From NCBI GenBank assembly GCA_049700455.1, contig JBNAVJ010000008.1, forward strand, positions 41,517 to 105,516: a stretch of DNA of 64,000 bases, in the 5' to 3' direction. Below are positions 55,322 to 64,000 of this stretch, in pieces. The DNA is from JBNAVJ01 sp049700455 (GTDB lineage Bacteria; Bacteroidota; Ignavibacteria; Tepidaquicellales; Tepidaquicellaceae). The position numbers and the translations under genes were made by a program. A model generated the notes under the pieces. It was not told the origin of the DNA. It searched no databases and was given only the letters and a program-made list of their open reading frames with translations. The first letter of the stretch is position 1. Each line of letters starts with the position of its first letter.

Positions 55322-57784
55322 TCAATATAGAAATACTTTGTATTTTATTGGGTCCGTTTCATTCATCAGATTATAGATTGCTCTAAAAACATCTTCAGAA
55401 TTCGGTTTTGAAAAGTAATCTCCGTCTGCTCCGTAGGCAGTTCTATGTGGTTTAGCGCTTACAGTAATAGGTGGCGAGTCAAGCCACTTAAAGCCCCCTT
55501 GTTTATTAATTATTTCATCTAACATATAACCTGTACCTCCACCTGGAACATCTTCGTCAAGAAAAACAATACGGTTTGTCTTTTTCAGAGATTCTATAAT
55601 AATCCCGTAGGTATCAAATGGAAGTAGGGTCTGGACATCAATTAGTTCAACTAAAATTCCAATCTTTCGTAGTTTTTCTGTAGCAACTCGTGCAATATCT
55701 ACACAAGCCCCATAGGTGACGAGTGTAACGTCGTTACCTGGTTCAATAATTTCAGGTTTACCAAGTGGAACAGTAATGTCACCTATATTTTTTGGCAGTC
55801 GCTCTTTAAGACGGTAGGCATTTAATCGTTCAATTACTAATCCGGGTTCATCGGATTGTAAGAGAGTGTTGTAAAAACCGGCTGCCTGGGTCATATTTCT
55901 GGGGACACATATATGAAGCCCCCGAAATGCATGCACTACTAACCCCATATGTGAACCAGCGTGAAATATCCCAACCAATCTGTGACCACGAGTCCTGATA
56001 ATTAAGGGTGCTTTTTGTCCTCCAGCAGTTCGGTAATGTAAAGTCGCTAAGTCATCACTGATTATTTCTAAAGCATAAAGTAAGTAATCGAGGTATTGAA
56101 TTTCTGCTATAGGTCTTAAACCTCTCAATGCTGCTCCAATGCCCTGTCCTATGATTGTAGCTTCACGGATACCGGTATCGGTAATACGCAAGTCCCCATA
56201 TTTTGCTTGAAGTCCAGCCATCCCTTGATTAACATCTCCTAATTGTCCGACATCTTCTCCAAAAGCAATTAATCTTGGGTCTCTTTTAAAGGCTTCGTCA
56301 AAAAACGCTAAAAGAACTTCTCTTCCTGCAACTAATGGAGAATTCTCATCATAAACAGGTTCTACTTCTTTGATGTTCATTGCACTCCATTTTGACTCAC
56401 TGTATAGGTGGGAACTGAAACGCCTTTCATTTTCTTTTAGGTAATCATTATACCAATTTCGTAATTTTTGAACGGCAGGTGAATCCTCATCTTTCAGGGT
56501 AATAAGAGCATCAAATCCTGCCTGTGCTGTAACCCTTCTTTCTATATCAGGGTGATTAAGTAACTCATTACTGATAATTTTTAACTTATCTGCATTTTTA
56601 CTTGTAACTGCAATTTCACTTAAAATACTGATTAATTGTTTTCTTTCTGCTTTTATTGGATCCCCAAATTCATTCCATGCTTCCTGCTGAGCTTTTTTAG
56701 CGGTATTTTTAGCTTCTTCCTCAATGGTAGTGAGTTCTTCAGCTGAAGCAATCTTCTTTTCAAGAATCCATTTTCTCATCTGTCGGATGCAATCATATTC
56801 TTGTTCCCATTGTAGTCGTTCTTTTGTTTTATACCGTTCATGAGAACCACTTGTTGAATGCCCCAAAGGTTGTGTCATTTCAGTAATATGAAATATAGCA
56901 GGAATATGTTTTTCTCGAACAATAGCAATTCCTTCTTTGTAAGTTTTGACAAGCGTTTCGTAATCCCAGCCGGGAACTCTGTAAATCAGGTATCCCTGAT
57001 CAAGCTTTTCATTGTATCGGAAACCTTCAAGGATTTCGGAAATGCTGGATTTTGTAATCTGATATATATTGGGCACAGAAATTCCAAAGCCGTCATCCCA
57101 AATAGAAATAGCCATTGGTACCATTAAAACTCCTCCAGCATTGATGGTTTCAAAAAATAGACCTTCAGCTGTACTTGCATTACCTATAGTTCCAAAGGCA
57201 ACTTCATTTCCATTAATTGAGAAATCAGTAAAACGTTTTAATTCTGGATTGTTTCTATATAATTTTGAGGCATAAGCAAGTCCAAGCAACCTTGGCATTT
57301 GTGCTCCGGTTGGAGCAATATCTGCTGAGGTGTTCTTCATATCAGTCTGTTTTTTCCAGGAACCATCTTCATTTAGCAATCGTGTCGCAAAATGGTTGTT
57401 CATTGAACGTCCTGCACAGGCTGGTTCAAATTTAACATCATGATGTCCATATAATTGAGCAAACAATTGTTTGAGCGTTATCATACCTGTAGCAAGAGCA
57501 AAGGTTTGATCTCTATAGTAACCAGATCTAAAATCGCCTGGTCGGAATGCTTTAGCCATTGCAATCTGTGCTATTTCCTTGCCATCTCCAAATATCCCAA
57601 ATTTTGCCCTCCCCATTAAAGCTTCTTTTCTGCCTATAATACTCATCTGTCTGCTTTCGTTAGCAAGTCTATAGTCAGCAAGAATTTCTTCTTTATTATA
57701 CTTCCCATTTGTACGGGGATACAGATTATTTGTCTGACTTTCAATATTTACCTGTCTGTTTGTTGTGTTTTTCCCCATTGTCAC
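55322..57784 (-). CDS. fused thiamine-dependent dehydrogenase E1 alpha-beta (2-oxoacid dehydrogenase)
   Basis: 820 residues joining both E1 subunits. The alpha half (about 1-400) has RSGYYRDQTFALATG, ACAGRSMNNHFATR, PTGAQMPRLLGLAYA and the thiamine-binding region ISIWDDGFGISV. The beta half (about 480-820) has AFGEDVGQLGDVNQGMAGLQ, GIREATIIGQGIGAAL and IRTRGHRLVGIFHAGSH. The enzyme decarboxylates a 2-oxoacid and loads the acyl group on the lipoyl domain of E2. The alpha-beta fusion is most like branched-chain 2-oxoacid dehydrogenases of Bacteroidota; pyruvate is also possible. E2 and E3 genes are not in the window. It diverges from the suf operon. Confidence 0.88.
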   Translation of the reverse strand: MTMGKNTTNRQVNIESQTNNLYPRTNGKYNKEEILADYRLANESRQMSIIGRKEALMGRAKFGIFGDGKEIAQIAMAKAFRPGDFRSGYYRDQTFALATGMITLKQLFAQLYGHHDVKFEPACAGRSMNNHFATRLLNEDGSWKKQTDMKNTSADIAPTGAQMPRLLGLAYASKLYRNNPELKRFTDFSINGNEVAFGTIGNASTAEGLFFETINAGGVLMVPMAISIWDDGFGISVPNIYQITKSSISEILEGFRYNEKLDQGYLIYRVPGWDYETLVKTYKEGIAIVREKHIPAIFHITEMTQPLGHSTSGSHERYKTKERLQWEQEYDCIRQMRKWILEKKIASAEELTTIEEEAKNTAKKAQQEAWNEFGDPIKAERKQLISILSEIAVTSKNADKLKIISNELLNHPDIERRVTAQAGFDALITLKDEDSPAVQKLRNWYNDYLKENERRFSSHLYSESKWSAMNIKEVEPVYDENSPLVAGREVLLAFFDEAFKRDPRLIAFGEDVGQLGDVNQGMAGLQAKYGDLRITDTGIREATIIGQGIGAALRGLRPIAEIQYLDYLLYALEIISDDLATLHYRTAGGQKAPLIIRTRGHRLVGIFHAGSHMGLVVHAFRGLHICVPRNMTQAAGFYNTLLQSDEPGLVIERLNAYRLKERLPKNIGDITVPLGKPEIIEPGNDVTLVTYGACVDIARVATEKLRKIGILVELIDVQTLLPFDTYGIIIESLKKTNRIVFLDEDVPGGGTGYMLDEIINKQGGFKWLDSPPITVSAKPHRTAYGADGDYFSKPNSEDVFRAIYNLMNETDPIKYKVFLY

Positions 57785-57945
57785 TCTTTTTATTTTTTGA
57801 TATCTCCAGTATCTTTAGAAAACAAAATATAATATAGTAAAGTTCTATTATAGTATAAACTAAAAAATTGTTGTGAACTTTTAACTTAAAAAGGTTGTTG
57901 AAAGGTTAAAACAAGTAGTAGTTATAACGACTTTTTTTTAAAAAC

Positions 57946-57970
57946 AAATACGACTAATTTAGTCTTATTT
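57946..57970. promoter_or_regulatory. IscR type-1-like palindromic site upstream of sufB
   Basis: A 25-bp palindrome with 12-nt arms around one central T and a single mismatched pair. Its core gactaatttagtc (57952-57964) fits the central GACT-R-WWW-Y-AGTC part of the E. coli IscR type 1 motif at every position; the outer positions match only partly. It ends 26 bp before the sufB start codon, a position suited to repression by an Rrf2-family iron-sulfur regulator. A possible extra half-site (acgact) lies at 57927-57932. No rrf2/iscR gene is in the window. Confidence 0.6.
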
Positions 57971-57996
57971 ATTTTATGTAGTAGGAATTAAAAGCT

Positions 57997-59436
57997 ATGG
58001 AAAACCCAAATTTATTAGATAACGTAATAAAGAAAGAATACGAGGCTGGTTTTACAACCGACATAGAAATGGAGGTTTTTCCCAGGGGTCTCAATGAGGA
58101 GATAATCAGGCAGCTTTCGGCTAAAAAAGAGGAACCTGAGTTTATGTTAGAATTCAGACTAAAAGCTTATCGTAGATGGCTGGAAATGAAAGAGCCCCAT
58201 TGGCCTAATGTTAATTACCCTCCTGTGGATTACAATGATATAATATACTATGCTGCTCCAAAACAGGCTAAGAAACTTAATTCTCTTGATGAGCTTGATC
58301 CTAAAATTAAAGAAACTTATGATAAACTGGGAATTCCTCTTGTTGAACAGGAATTTCTTGCGGGGGTTGCAGTTGATGCTGTAATGGATAGTGTTTCTGT
58401 AGTTACTACATACAGGGAAAAATTGGCAGATCTGGGAATTATTTTCTGTTCAATAAGTGAAGCAATACAGTTGCATCCCGAGCTTATTAAAAAATATCTT
58501 GGTTCGGTAGTACCCTATCAGGATAATTACTTTGCGGCTCTTAATTCAGCAGTGTTTAGTGATGGTTCATTTGTTTATGTACCAAAGGGAGTAAGGTGTC
58601 CTATGGAGTTGTCCACTTATTTCAGGATAAATATGGCTAACACAGGACAGTTTGAAAGGACTCTTATTATTGCTGATGAGGGAAGTTATGTAAGCTACCT
58701 TGAAGGTTGTACTGCACCAATCAGAGATGAAAATCAACTTCATGCTGCTATAGTAGAATTAATAGCTCTTGATGGAGCTGAGATAAAATATTCAACAGTT
58801 CAAAACTGGTATCCCGGTGATGAAAAAGGACAGGGTGGAGTCTATAATTTTGTTACCAAGCGCGGCATTTGTTACAATAATGCCAAAATCTCCTGGACAC
58901 AGGTTGAAACAGGATCAGCAATTACCTGGAAGTATCCCAGTGTAATTCTAAAAGGGAATAATTCTATAGGGGAGTTTTATTCTGTGGCCTTAACAAATAA
59001 CTATCAGCAGGCAGATACTGGTACTAAGATGATTCATCTTGGAAAAAATACAAAAAGTAGAATTGTTTCAAAAGGAATCTCAGCTGGATTTAGTAACAAT
59101 AGTTATCGTGGGCTTGTGAAAATTGCAAGAAACGCTGATAATGCAAGAAACTTTTCTCAGTGTGATTCACTTTTGATGGGTAGTAAATGTGGAGCGCATA
59201 CTTTCCCGTATTTTGATATAAAAAATAAAACTGCTGTAGTTGAACATGAAGCTACCACTTCAAAGATAAGTGATGAAATCCTTTTTTATTGTAAACAAAG
59301 AGGTATCTCAGGAGAAGACGCTATTGGATTGATTGTAAATGGATATGCTAAGGAAGTACTAAATAATCTTCCAATGGAATTTGCAGTAGAAGCCCAAAAA
59401 CTACTGGCAATATCTCTGGAAGGTAGTGTGGGTTAA
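57997..59436 (+). CDS. sufB: Fe-S cluster assembly protein SufB
   Basis: 479 residues of standard length. Recognisable segments are [74 protein letters not shown] and the C-terminal [19 protein letters not shown]. SufB is the scaffold core of the SufBC2D complex on which [4Fe-4S] clusters form. It is the first gene of a suf operon and lies just downstream of an IscR-like palindrome. Confidence 0.97.
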   Translation: MENPNLLDNVIKKEYEAGFTTDIEMEVFPRGLNEEIIRQLSAKKEEPEFMLEFRLKAYRRWLEMKEPHWPNVNYPPVDYNDIIYYAAPKQAKKLNSLDELDPKIKETYDKLGIPLVEQEFLAGVAVDAVMDSVSVVTTYREKLADLGIIFCSISEAIQLHPELIKKYLGSVVPYQDNYFAALNSAVFSDGSFVYVPKGVRCPMELSTYFRINMANTGQFERTLIIADEGSYVSYLEGCTAPIRDENQLHAAIVELIALDGAEIKYSTVQNWYPGDEKGQGGVYNFVTKRGICYNNAKISWTQVETGSAITWKYPSVILKGNNSIGEFYSVALTNNYQQADTGTKMIHLGKNTKSRIVSKGISAGFSNNSYRGLVKIARNADNARNFSQCDSLLMGSKCGAHTFPYFDIKNKTAVVEHEATTSKISDEILFYCKQRGISGEDAIGLIVNGYAKEVLNNLPMEFAVEAQKLLAISLEGSVG

Positions 59437-59473
59437 TCGAAGATTTTATAAAAAACAAAATAAAAGGGTAAGA

Positions 59474-60235
59474 ATGTTAACTGTTAAAAATTTACACGTA
59501 AAAGTAGAAGGGAAAGAAATTCTAAAAGGAATAAATCTTCAGGTAAATAAAGGAGAAATCCACGCAATTATGGGACCTAATGGTTCCGGTAAATCAACCT
59601 TTGCCTCTGTTTTGGTAGGCAAAGAAGGTTACGAGGTGACCAACGGAGAGATTATTTTTGAAGGGAAGAATCTCCTTGAAATTGAACCGGAAGATAGAGC
59701 ACGGGAAGGTATATTTCTAGCATTTCAATATCCTGTTGAGATACCCGGGGTCTCAACAACTAATTTTATGAAAACAGCATTAAATGAAATAAGAAAATAT
59801 CGTGGCTTACAACCTCTAAGTTCGGTGGAATTCTTGAAGTTATTGAAAAACAAAGCCAAATTAGTAGAACTTGATATGGAATTTACTAATAGGGCTGTAA
59901 ATGTAGGGTTTTCTGGCGGCGAAAAAAAACGCAATGAGATTTTCCAGCTGGCAATGTTAGAACCAAAACTTGCAATTCTTGATGAAACTGATTCAGGACT
60001 TGATATTGATGCTATGAGAATAGTATCAGAAGGTGTAAATAAACTACGCAATGAAAATAATGCTTTTATTGTTATTACTCATTATCAGAGATTGCTTAAC
60101 TACATAGTACCAGATTTTGTCCATGTTTTAACTGAGGGACAAATTGTGTTATCTGGGGATAAGAATCTTGCCTTGAAGCTCGAGGAACTTGGATATAATT
60201 GGGTACTGGAAGAAGCAAATGAAAATAGGAGTTAG
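59474..60235 (+). CDS. sufC: Fe-S cluster assembly ATPase SufC
   Basis: 253 residues from MLTVKNLHVKVEGKEIL, the family start; a longer frame beginning inside sufB is rejected. Walker A GPNGSGKST is at 34-42, the signature is FSGGEKKRNEI, and Walker B is LAILDETDSGLD, all in the SufC form. It drives conformational change of SufB-SufD. It lies 37 bp after sufB and 6 bp before sufD. Confidence 0.97.
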   Translation: MLTVKNLHVKVEGKEILKGINLQVNKGEIHAIMGPNGSGKSTFASVLVGKEGYEVTNGEIIFEGKNLLEIEPEDRAREGIFLAFQYPVEIPGVSTTNFMKTALNEIRKYRGLQPLSSVEFLKLLKNKAKLVELDMEFTNRAVNVGFSGGEKKRNEIFQLAMLEPKLAILDETDSGLDIDAMRIVSEGVNKLRNENNAFIVITHYQRLLNYIVPDFVHVLTEGQIVLSGDKNLALKLEELGYNWVLEEANENRS

Positions 60236-60241
60236 GTTTTT

Positions 60242-61549
60242 ATGTCATTGATGAATGTTTTATCTCTTATAAATCAGAACACTGAACATAACGGACTTCC
60301 GTTCCTAAACGCTATAAGGGAAAAATCCTTTTCTTATTTAAAATCAGTAGGGTTTCCCACCCGAAAAATGGAGGATTGGAGATTTACAAATATTAATCCA
60401 ATTCTTGATGGCAATTTTGTTTTGACTTTTGATAATATATCTTTAAGCAGAGATGAAATAGAGCCACTGCTTATTCCAAATCTTGATAGTGATATTCTTA
60501 CTTTTGTGAATGGAGGATATCAGTATGGGTTATCAAATCGTTTGGAGGGGAATAATAAAAAAGTTATAGCTAATTCTTTAAGTGATGCGTTAAAACAATA
60601 TCCTGATATTATTACACAGCATTTTGGAAAGTACCTTTACTATGGAGAAGATGGTTTTGTTGCTTTAAACACGCTGTCGTTTAGAGACGGAGCCTTTATT
60701 GTAATCCCCGAAAATTATGATGCCGGCACTATAGTTCTAATTAACATAACTGATACCAGGCATCAAGCACTACTTGTAAATACAAGAAACCTTGTAGTGC
60801 TAAGTCCGGGAAGTAAAGTAAATATTGTAGAACTCTATCATACTGTGGGGGGGGATGAACAAGGTTTCTCAAATGTTGCCACAGAGGTTATATGCTTAGA
60901 GGACTCTGAGCTAAATTATTATAAAATACAGAACCAAAACTTAAACGAGTATCACATTAATACAACCCAGATAATGCAGGAACAACACAGCAAAGTTACA
61001 ACATTGACAGTATCCTGGGGTGGAAGTATCGTGAGAAATACCCTCAATATTCAACTTGTCGGAACACAATCTGAATCAATATTTCATGGCTTGTATTTCC
61101 TTAAAGATAGCCAACATGTTGATAATCATACAATCATAGAACACATTGCTCCAGATTGTCATAGTAATGAGTATTATAAAGGTATTATTGATGATGAGGG
61201 TGATGCAGTTTTTAATGGCAAAATATTAGTCAAAAGAGATGCACAGAAAACAAATGCATATCAGCTAAATAAAAACATTTTACTCTCACCAAATGCGTCA
61301 ATAAATTCTAAGCCCCAACTTGAAATTTTTGCTGATGATGTGAAATGTAGTCACGGCGCAACAACAGGTCAGATAGACAAAGAACAGCTATTCTATCTTC
61401 TAAGCCGTGGCATTCCAAAATCAGAAGCAAATAAGCTCTTACTATATGCTTTTGGTAACGATATTTTTGAAAGTGTTTCGTTAAAACCTCTTTGTGATTA
61501 TCTTGAAACTAAATTGGAAGAAAAGATTAACGAGAGTTTTACTAAGTGA
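60242..61549 (+). CDS. sufD: Fe-S cluster assembly protein SufD
   Basis: 435 residues. The N-terminal helical part has PTRKMEDWRFTNI. The right-handed beta-helix middle is followed by the conserved SKPQLEIFADDVKCSHGATTGQIDKEQLFYL region (seen in parts: ADDVKCSHGAT, LFYLLSRGIP) and the C-terminal EANKLLLYAFGNDI. It is a structural partner of SufB. The position between sufC and sufS is the usual one. Confidence 0.96.
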   Translation: MSLMNVLSLINQNTEHNGLPFLNAIREKSFSYLKSVGFPTRKMEDWRFTNINPILDGNFVLTFDNISLSRDEIEPLLIPNLDSDILTFVNGGYQYGLSNRLEGNNKKVIANSLSDALKQYPDIITQHFGKYLYYGEDGFVALNTLSFRDGAFIVIPENYDAGTIVLINITDTRHQALLVNTRNLVVLSPGSKVNIVELYHTVGGDEQGFSNVATEVICLEDSELNYYKIQNQNLNEYHINTTQIMQEQHSKVTTLTVSWGGSIVRNTLNIQLVGTQSESIFHGLYFLKDSQHVDNHTIIEHIAPDCHSNEYYKGIIDDEGDAVFNGKILVKRDAQKTNAYQLNKNILLSPNASINSKPQLEIFADDVKCSHGATTGQIDKEQLFYLLSRGIPKSEANKLLLYAFGNDIFESVSLKPLCDYLETKLEEKINESFTK

Positions 61550-61562
61550 AATCTTAATTAAT

Positions 61563-62780
61563 ATGTTTGATGTAAACTTAATACGCCAGGATTTTCCTCT
61601 CTTAGAAGTATCTGTTAACGGTAGAAAAATTGTTTATTTTGATAATGCAGCAACTACTCAGAAACCTTATCAGGTTATTAAAGCAATTGAATCTTATTAC
61701 AAAGAAACCAATAGTAATGTTCACAGAGGGGTGCATTTTCTTGCAGAAAAAGCAACAGAAGAATATGAAAACTCGAGACAAAAAGTAAAAGAATTTATTA
61801 ATGCAGAATCTTCCAATGAAATAATATTTCTAAGAGGAACAACGGAAGCTATTAACCTTGTTGCAAATAGTTTTGGAGAGATTGCTATTAAAGAAGGAGA
61901 TGAGATAATTATATCAACACTGGAACATCATTCCAATATTGTTCCGTGGCAAATACTTTGTGAAAGAAAAAAGGCAAAACTAAAAGTTATTCCTATTTCT
62001 TTAGATGGGGAACTAAATCTTAATGAATTTGAAAAGCTCCTCTCAAAAAAGACAAAAATAGTTTCTGTAAGTTACGTCTCTAATACGCTGGGAGTGATAA
62101 ATCCTGTTAAAAGAATTATTGAACTTTCTCATAAGTATGATATTCCTGTGATGCTTGATGCTGCTCAAGCTGTTCAACATATAAAGGTTGATGTACAGGC
62201 TCTTGATTGTGATTTTCTGGCATTTTCTGGACATAAAATTTATGGTCCCACAGGAATAGGTGTTCTTTATGGGAAGGAAAAATATCTTGAAGCTATGCCT
62301 CCGTTTTTAGCAGGAGGGGAAATGATAAAGTCAGTTAGTTTTGAGAAGACAACTTATAATGATTTACCTTATAAATTTGAAGCAGGTACTCCAAATATTG
62401 AAGGGGGAATAGTTCTTGCTTCAGCAATAGAATATGTAGAAAGTCTTGGGTTGGATAATATTGCTGAATATGAAAGGTCACTTCTGAATTATTGTACTGA
62501 ACGTCTAATGGGGTGTAATAATGTTAAAATTTATGGTAATACTGAAAATAAATCGAGTATTGTATCATTTTTGATTGGTAACATCCACCCCTATGATGCT
62601 GGTGTAATACTAAATAATCTTGGCATAGCGGTAAGAACAGGATATCATTGCACAGAACCACTTATGCGATTTTTCAATATCCCCGGAACTGTTAGGGCTT
62701 CATTTGCATTCTATAATACGAAAGATGAAATAGATGTGTTAATTGATGGAATTCAAAAAATTAATAAACTTCTGGGATAA
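61563..62780 (+). CDS. sufS: cysteine desulfurase SufS
   Basis: 405 residues from MFDVNLIRQDFPLL; a longer frame overlapping sufD is not the family start. The PLP lysine is Lys225 in FSGHKIYGPTG, the catalytic cysteine is Cys363 in VRTGYHCTEPLM, and the start motif is YFDNAATTQKP. It takes sulfur from cysteine and passes it to SufE. It starts 13 bp after sufD and ends two bases before sufE. Confidence 0.97.
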   Translation: MFDVNLIRQDFPLLEVSVNGRKIVYFDNAATTQKPYQVIKAIESYYKETNSNVHRGVHFLAEKATEEYENSRQKVKEFINAESSNEIIFLRGTTEAINLVANSFGEIAIKEGDEIIISTLEHHSNIVPWQILCERKKAKLKVIPISLDGELNLNEFEKLLSKKTKIVSVSYVSNTLGVINPVKRIIELSHKYDIPVMLDAAQAVQHIKVDVQALDCDFLAFSGHKIYGPTGIGVLYGKEKYLEAMPPFLAGGEMIKSVSFEKTTYNDLPYKFEAGTPNIEGGIVLASAIEYVESLGLDNIAEYERSLLNYCTERLMGCNNVKIYGNTENKSSIVSFLIGNIHPYDAGVILNNLGIAVRTGYHCTEPLMRFFNIPGTVRASFAFYNTKDEIDVLIDGIQKINKLLG

Positions 62781-62782
62781 TA

Positions 62783-63205
62783 ATGGACAAAACCATTCAA
62801 GAAATTGAAAATGAGATTATTGAAGAGTTTTCTTTGTTTAGTGATTGGATGGAGAAGTATGAGTATATTATTGAATTGGGAAAAAATCTCAAACCTTTGA
62901 AAGAAGAGGAAAAAACAGAAGATAAAAAAGTTGCTGGTTGCCAATCACAGGTTTGGATAGTGTCAGAGTATAAAAATGGGAAGGTTATTTTTCGTGCGGA
63001 TAGTGATGCTATAATAACAAAAGGATTGGTGGCTTTAATTCTTAGAGTTCTTTCTGATAGAACACCTGAAGAAATCTTAAACGCTGAATTATTGTTTATT
63101 GATAAAATCGGGATGAAAGAACATTTATCCCCTAATCGGGCAACCGGTTTAGTATCAATGATAAAACATATCAAAACAGAGGCAGCAAAATATTTAAAAA
63201 ATTAA
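62783..63205 (+). CDS. sufE: sulfur acceptor protein SufE
   Basis: 140 residues. The persulfide-carrying residue is Cys53 in VAGCQSQVWI; other family segments are YEYIIELGKNL and ADSDAIITKGLVALIL. It accepts sulfur from SufS and delivers it to SufB. Two bases separate it from sufS. Confidence 0.96.
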   Translation: MDKTIQEIENEIIEEFSLFSDWMEKYEYIIELGKNLKPLKEEEKTEDKKVAGCQSQVWIVSEYKNGKVIFRADSDAIITKGLVALILRVLSDRTPEEILNAELLFIDKIGMKEHLSPNRATGLVSMIKHIKTEAAKYLKN

Positions 63206-63217
63206 ACTGTGTTTAAG

Positions 63218-63598
63218 ATGTCTGGAGAAAATAAAGAACAGGGAAACCTTATAAATACAAATAGTGATGATAAGGGTAATAAGGTAGTTAATGTTGAAGA
63301 ACTTAAAAACGAAGTAATTAAAATACTGAAAAATTGTTACGATCCTGAAATACCGGTAAATATTTATGACTTGGGTTTAGTTTATGATATTAAAGTTGCT
63401 ACCAATGGTGATGTTCTTGTGACTATGACATTAACTTCTCCTGCCTGCCCTGTTGCAGGTTCTCTTCCATCAGAAGTTCAGGAAAAACTTAATGAACATC
63501 CTATGGTAAATAAAGGCAGAGTGGAAGTTACGTTTGATCCTCCCTGGTCATTTGATAGAATGAGTGACGAAGCAAAACTTGAATTGGGATTCCTCTAA
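63218..63598 (+). CDS. DUF59/MIP18-family Fe-S maturation protein (SufT-like)
   Basis: 126 residues from ATG; a GTG three codons earlier is also possible. After an acidic N-terminal tail the MIP18 domain reads LKNCYDPEIPVNIYDLGLVYDIKV, VTMTLTSPACPVAGSLP with the conserved cysteine, and VEVTFDPPWSFDRMSDEAK. This is the family of SufT and PaaD, which assist Fe-S cluster maturation. Its place at the end of the suf operon supports that. Its stop codon overlaps the stop of the convergent metal-binding gene. Confidence 0.93.
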   Translation: MSGENKEQGNLINTNSDDKGNKVVNVEELKNEVIKILKNCYDPEIPVNIYDLGLVYDIKVATNGDVLVTMTLTSPACPVAGSLPSEVQEKLNEHPMVNKGRVEVTFDPPWSFDRMSDEAKLELGFL

Positions 63599-63819
63599 TC
63601 CTTCTGCTCTTCAATTACTTCAGCATTGTAACCTGCTTCATTTAATGCTTTTACCACCTCCTCAGCTTTTATCTCATCTGCTATAATTGTTAGAAGCCTG
63701 TCACTGCTATTCAAATCAACTTCCCAGTGTTTAATCCAATCCAGAGCCTTAATGTAAGGAGTGATTTTATTTATACAGTGGTTGCAACTCAAATTTGTTT
63801 TAAATTTTTTTACTTGCAT
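63595..63819 (-). CDS. heavy-metal-associated (HMA) domain protein
   Basis: 74 residues forming a single ferredoxin-like HMA domain: a first strand KKFKTNLSC, the metal-binding Cys-x-x-Cys (CNHC, residues 12-15), then the helix INKITPYI, WEVDLNSSDRLLTI and a final ALNEAGYNAEVI. It resembles a copper chaperone or a small CopZ-like protein. No copper ATPase is adjacent. It overlaps the end of the suf operon by four bases, tail to tail. Confidence 0.8.
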   Translation of the reverse strand: MQVKKFKTNLSCNHCINKITPYIKALDWIKHWEVDLNSSDRLLTIIADEIKAEEVVKALNEAGYNAEVIEEQKD

Positions 63820-63969
63820 ATTAATTATTAACTCTTGTTTCTATTAAGAAATTTTATTAACTCTTAAAGTGTCTCAAAATTAATGAATCTTATACATTAT
63901 TAAAATCCTTTAAAGTTTGTTAAAATTTACATACTTTTACTTAGTTTATCTAATCAAACACCAATCAAG

Positions 63970-64000
63970 ATGGGTCAAACAGAAAGTAAGAAACCTCGCA
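63970..64000 (+). CDS. possible start of a gene cut by the window end
   Basis: An ATG opens a frame (MGQTESKKPR) that runs into the window edge. The 150 bp upstream are AT-rich and free of other genes, as expected of a promoter region. Nothing about function can be said, and there is no clear ribosome binding site. Confidence 0.3.
   Translation, partial: MGQTESKKPR

Noticed and set aside
59426..59473. Extended sufC start inside the sufB end
   Set aside because: The extra residues do not fit SufC; MLTVKNLHVK is the normal N-terminus.
61494..61562. Extended sufS start inside sufD
   Set aside because: Family proteins start close to the FDVNLIRQDFP segment.
1..64000. CRISPR arrays, prophage, tRNA and rRNA genes
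   Set aside because: No regularly spaced repeats, no integrase or phage structural genes, and no T-loop type sequence were found on either strand.

Overview
The window is AT-rich, densely coded, and reads as a chromosome segment of a low-GC member of the Bacteroidota/Chlorobi/Ignavibacteria group. The best clues are two secreted proteins with C-terminal type IX secretion sorting domains (QNYPNPFN-type motif), a TonB receptor with an N-terminal carboxypeptidase-regulatory-like domain, a DUF4175-type protein, several Omp85-type barrels, a fused E1 alpha/beta dehydrogenase and a PFOR followed by a dihydroorotate-dehydrogenase-like gene. Ignavibacteria is my best guess. It is inferred from protein style, not from a 16S gene, and none is present. 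There are no tRNA or rRNA genes, CRISPR arrays, phage genes or insertion sequences that I can support.

Layout. 1-5.8 kb: the end of a CcmF-like cytochrome c biogenesis gene, an Omp85-type outer membrane protein, a small membrane protein, a 0.7 kb stretch without a convincing gene, then a RapZ C-terminal-domain protein and a secreted endonuclease I. 6-10.5 kb: an acetyl-CoA synthetase-type ligase, a lipocalin-like exported protein, an acyl carrier protein and a Kbl-type oxoamine synthase, followed by an outer-membrane beta-barrel protein. 10.5-15.1 kb (minus): a secreted repeat protein and a TonB receptor. 15.3-20.9 kb: a second Kbl, an LptF/G permease, the SRP RNA gene (ffs), a Gfo/Idh/MocA oxidoreductase and a PhoB/PhoR-like two-component pair.

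20.9-32 kb is a long minus-strand run: two glutamine synthetase genes, a peptidase/propeller/barrel fusion, holA, an ECF sigma and probable anti-sigma pair, purS, purQ, tatA and gatA. 32.1-39.1 kb is an oxygen-sensitive carbon and nitrogen block: an FNR-like protein without a DNA-binding domain overlapping PFOR, a dihydroorotate-dehydrogenase-like protein, a globin and glutamate dehydrogenase. 39-44.6 kb: the DUF4175-like giant, MenA and a RING/zinc-ribbon membrane protein. 44.9-51.6 kb is a tight operon: mazG, NUDIX, dacB, clpS, a TPR protein and uvrB. 51.6-57.8 kb: a phosphatase, two duplicated vWA lipoproteins flanking a methyltransferase, and a fused E1 dehydrogenase. 58-63.6 kb: a complete sufBCDSE operon plus a DUF59 gene, preceded by an IscR-type-1-like palindrome.

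The most unusual items are the HTH-less four-cysteine FNR-like protein coupled to PFOR with a perfect palindrome upstream, the IscR-like operator before suf, the ACP/oxoamine-synthase pair, and the metallopeptidase/propeller/Omp85 fusion. All functional statements come from reading motifs by eye; no database search was run.
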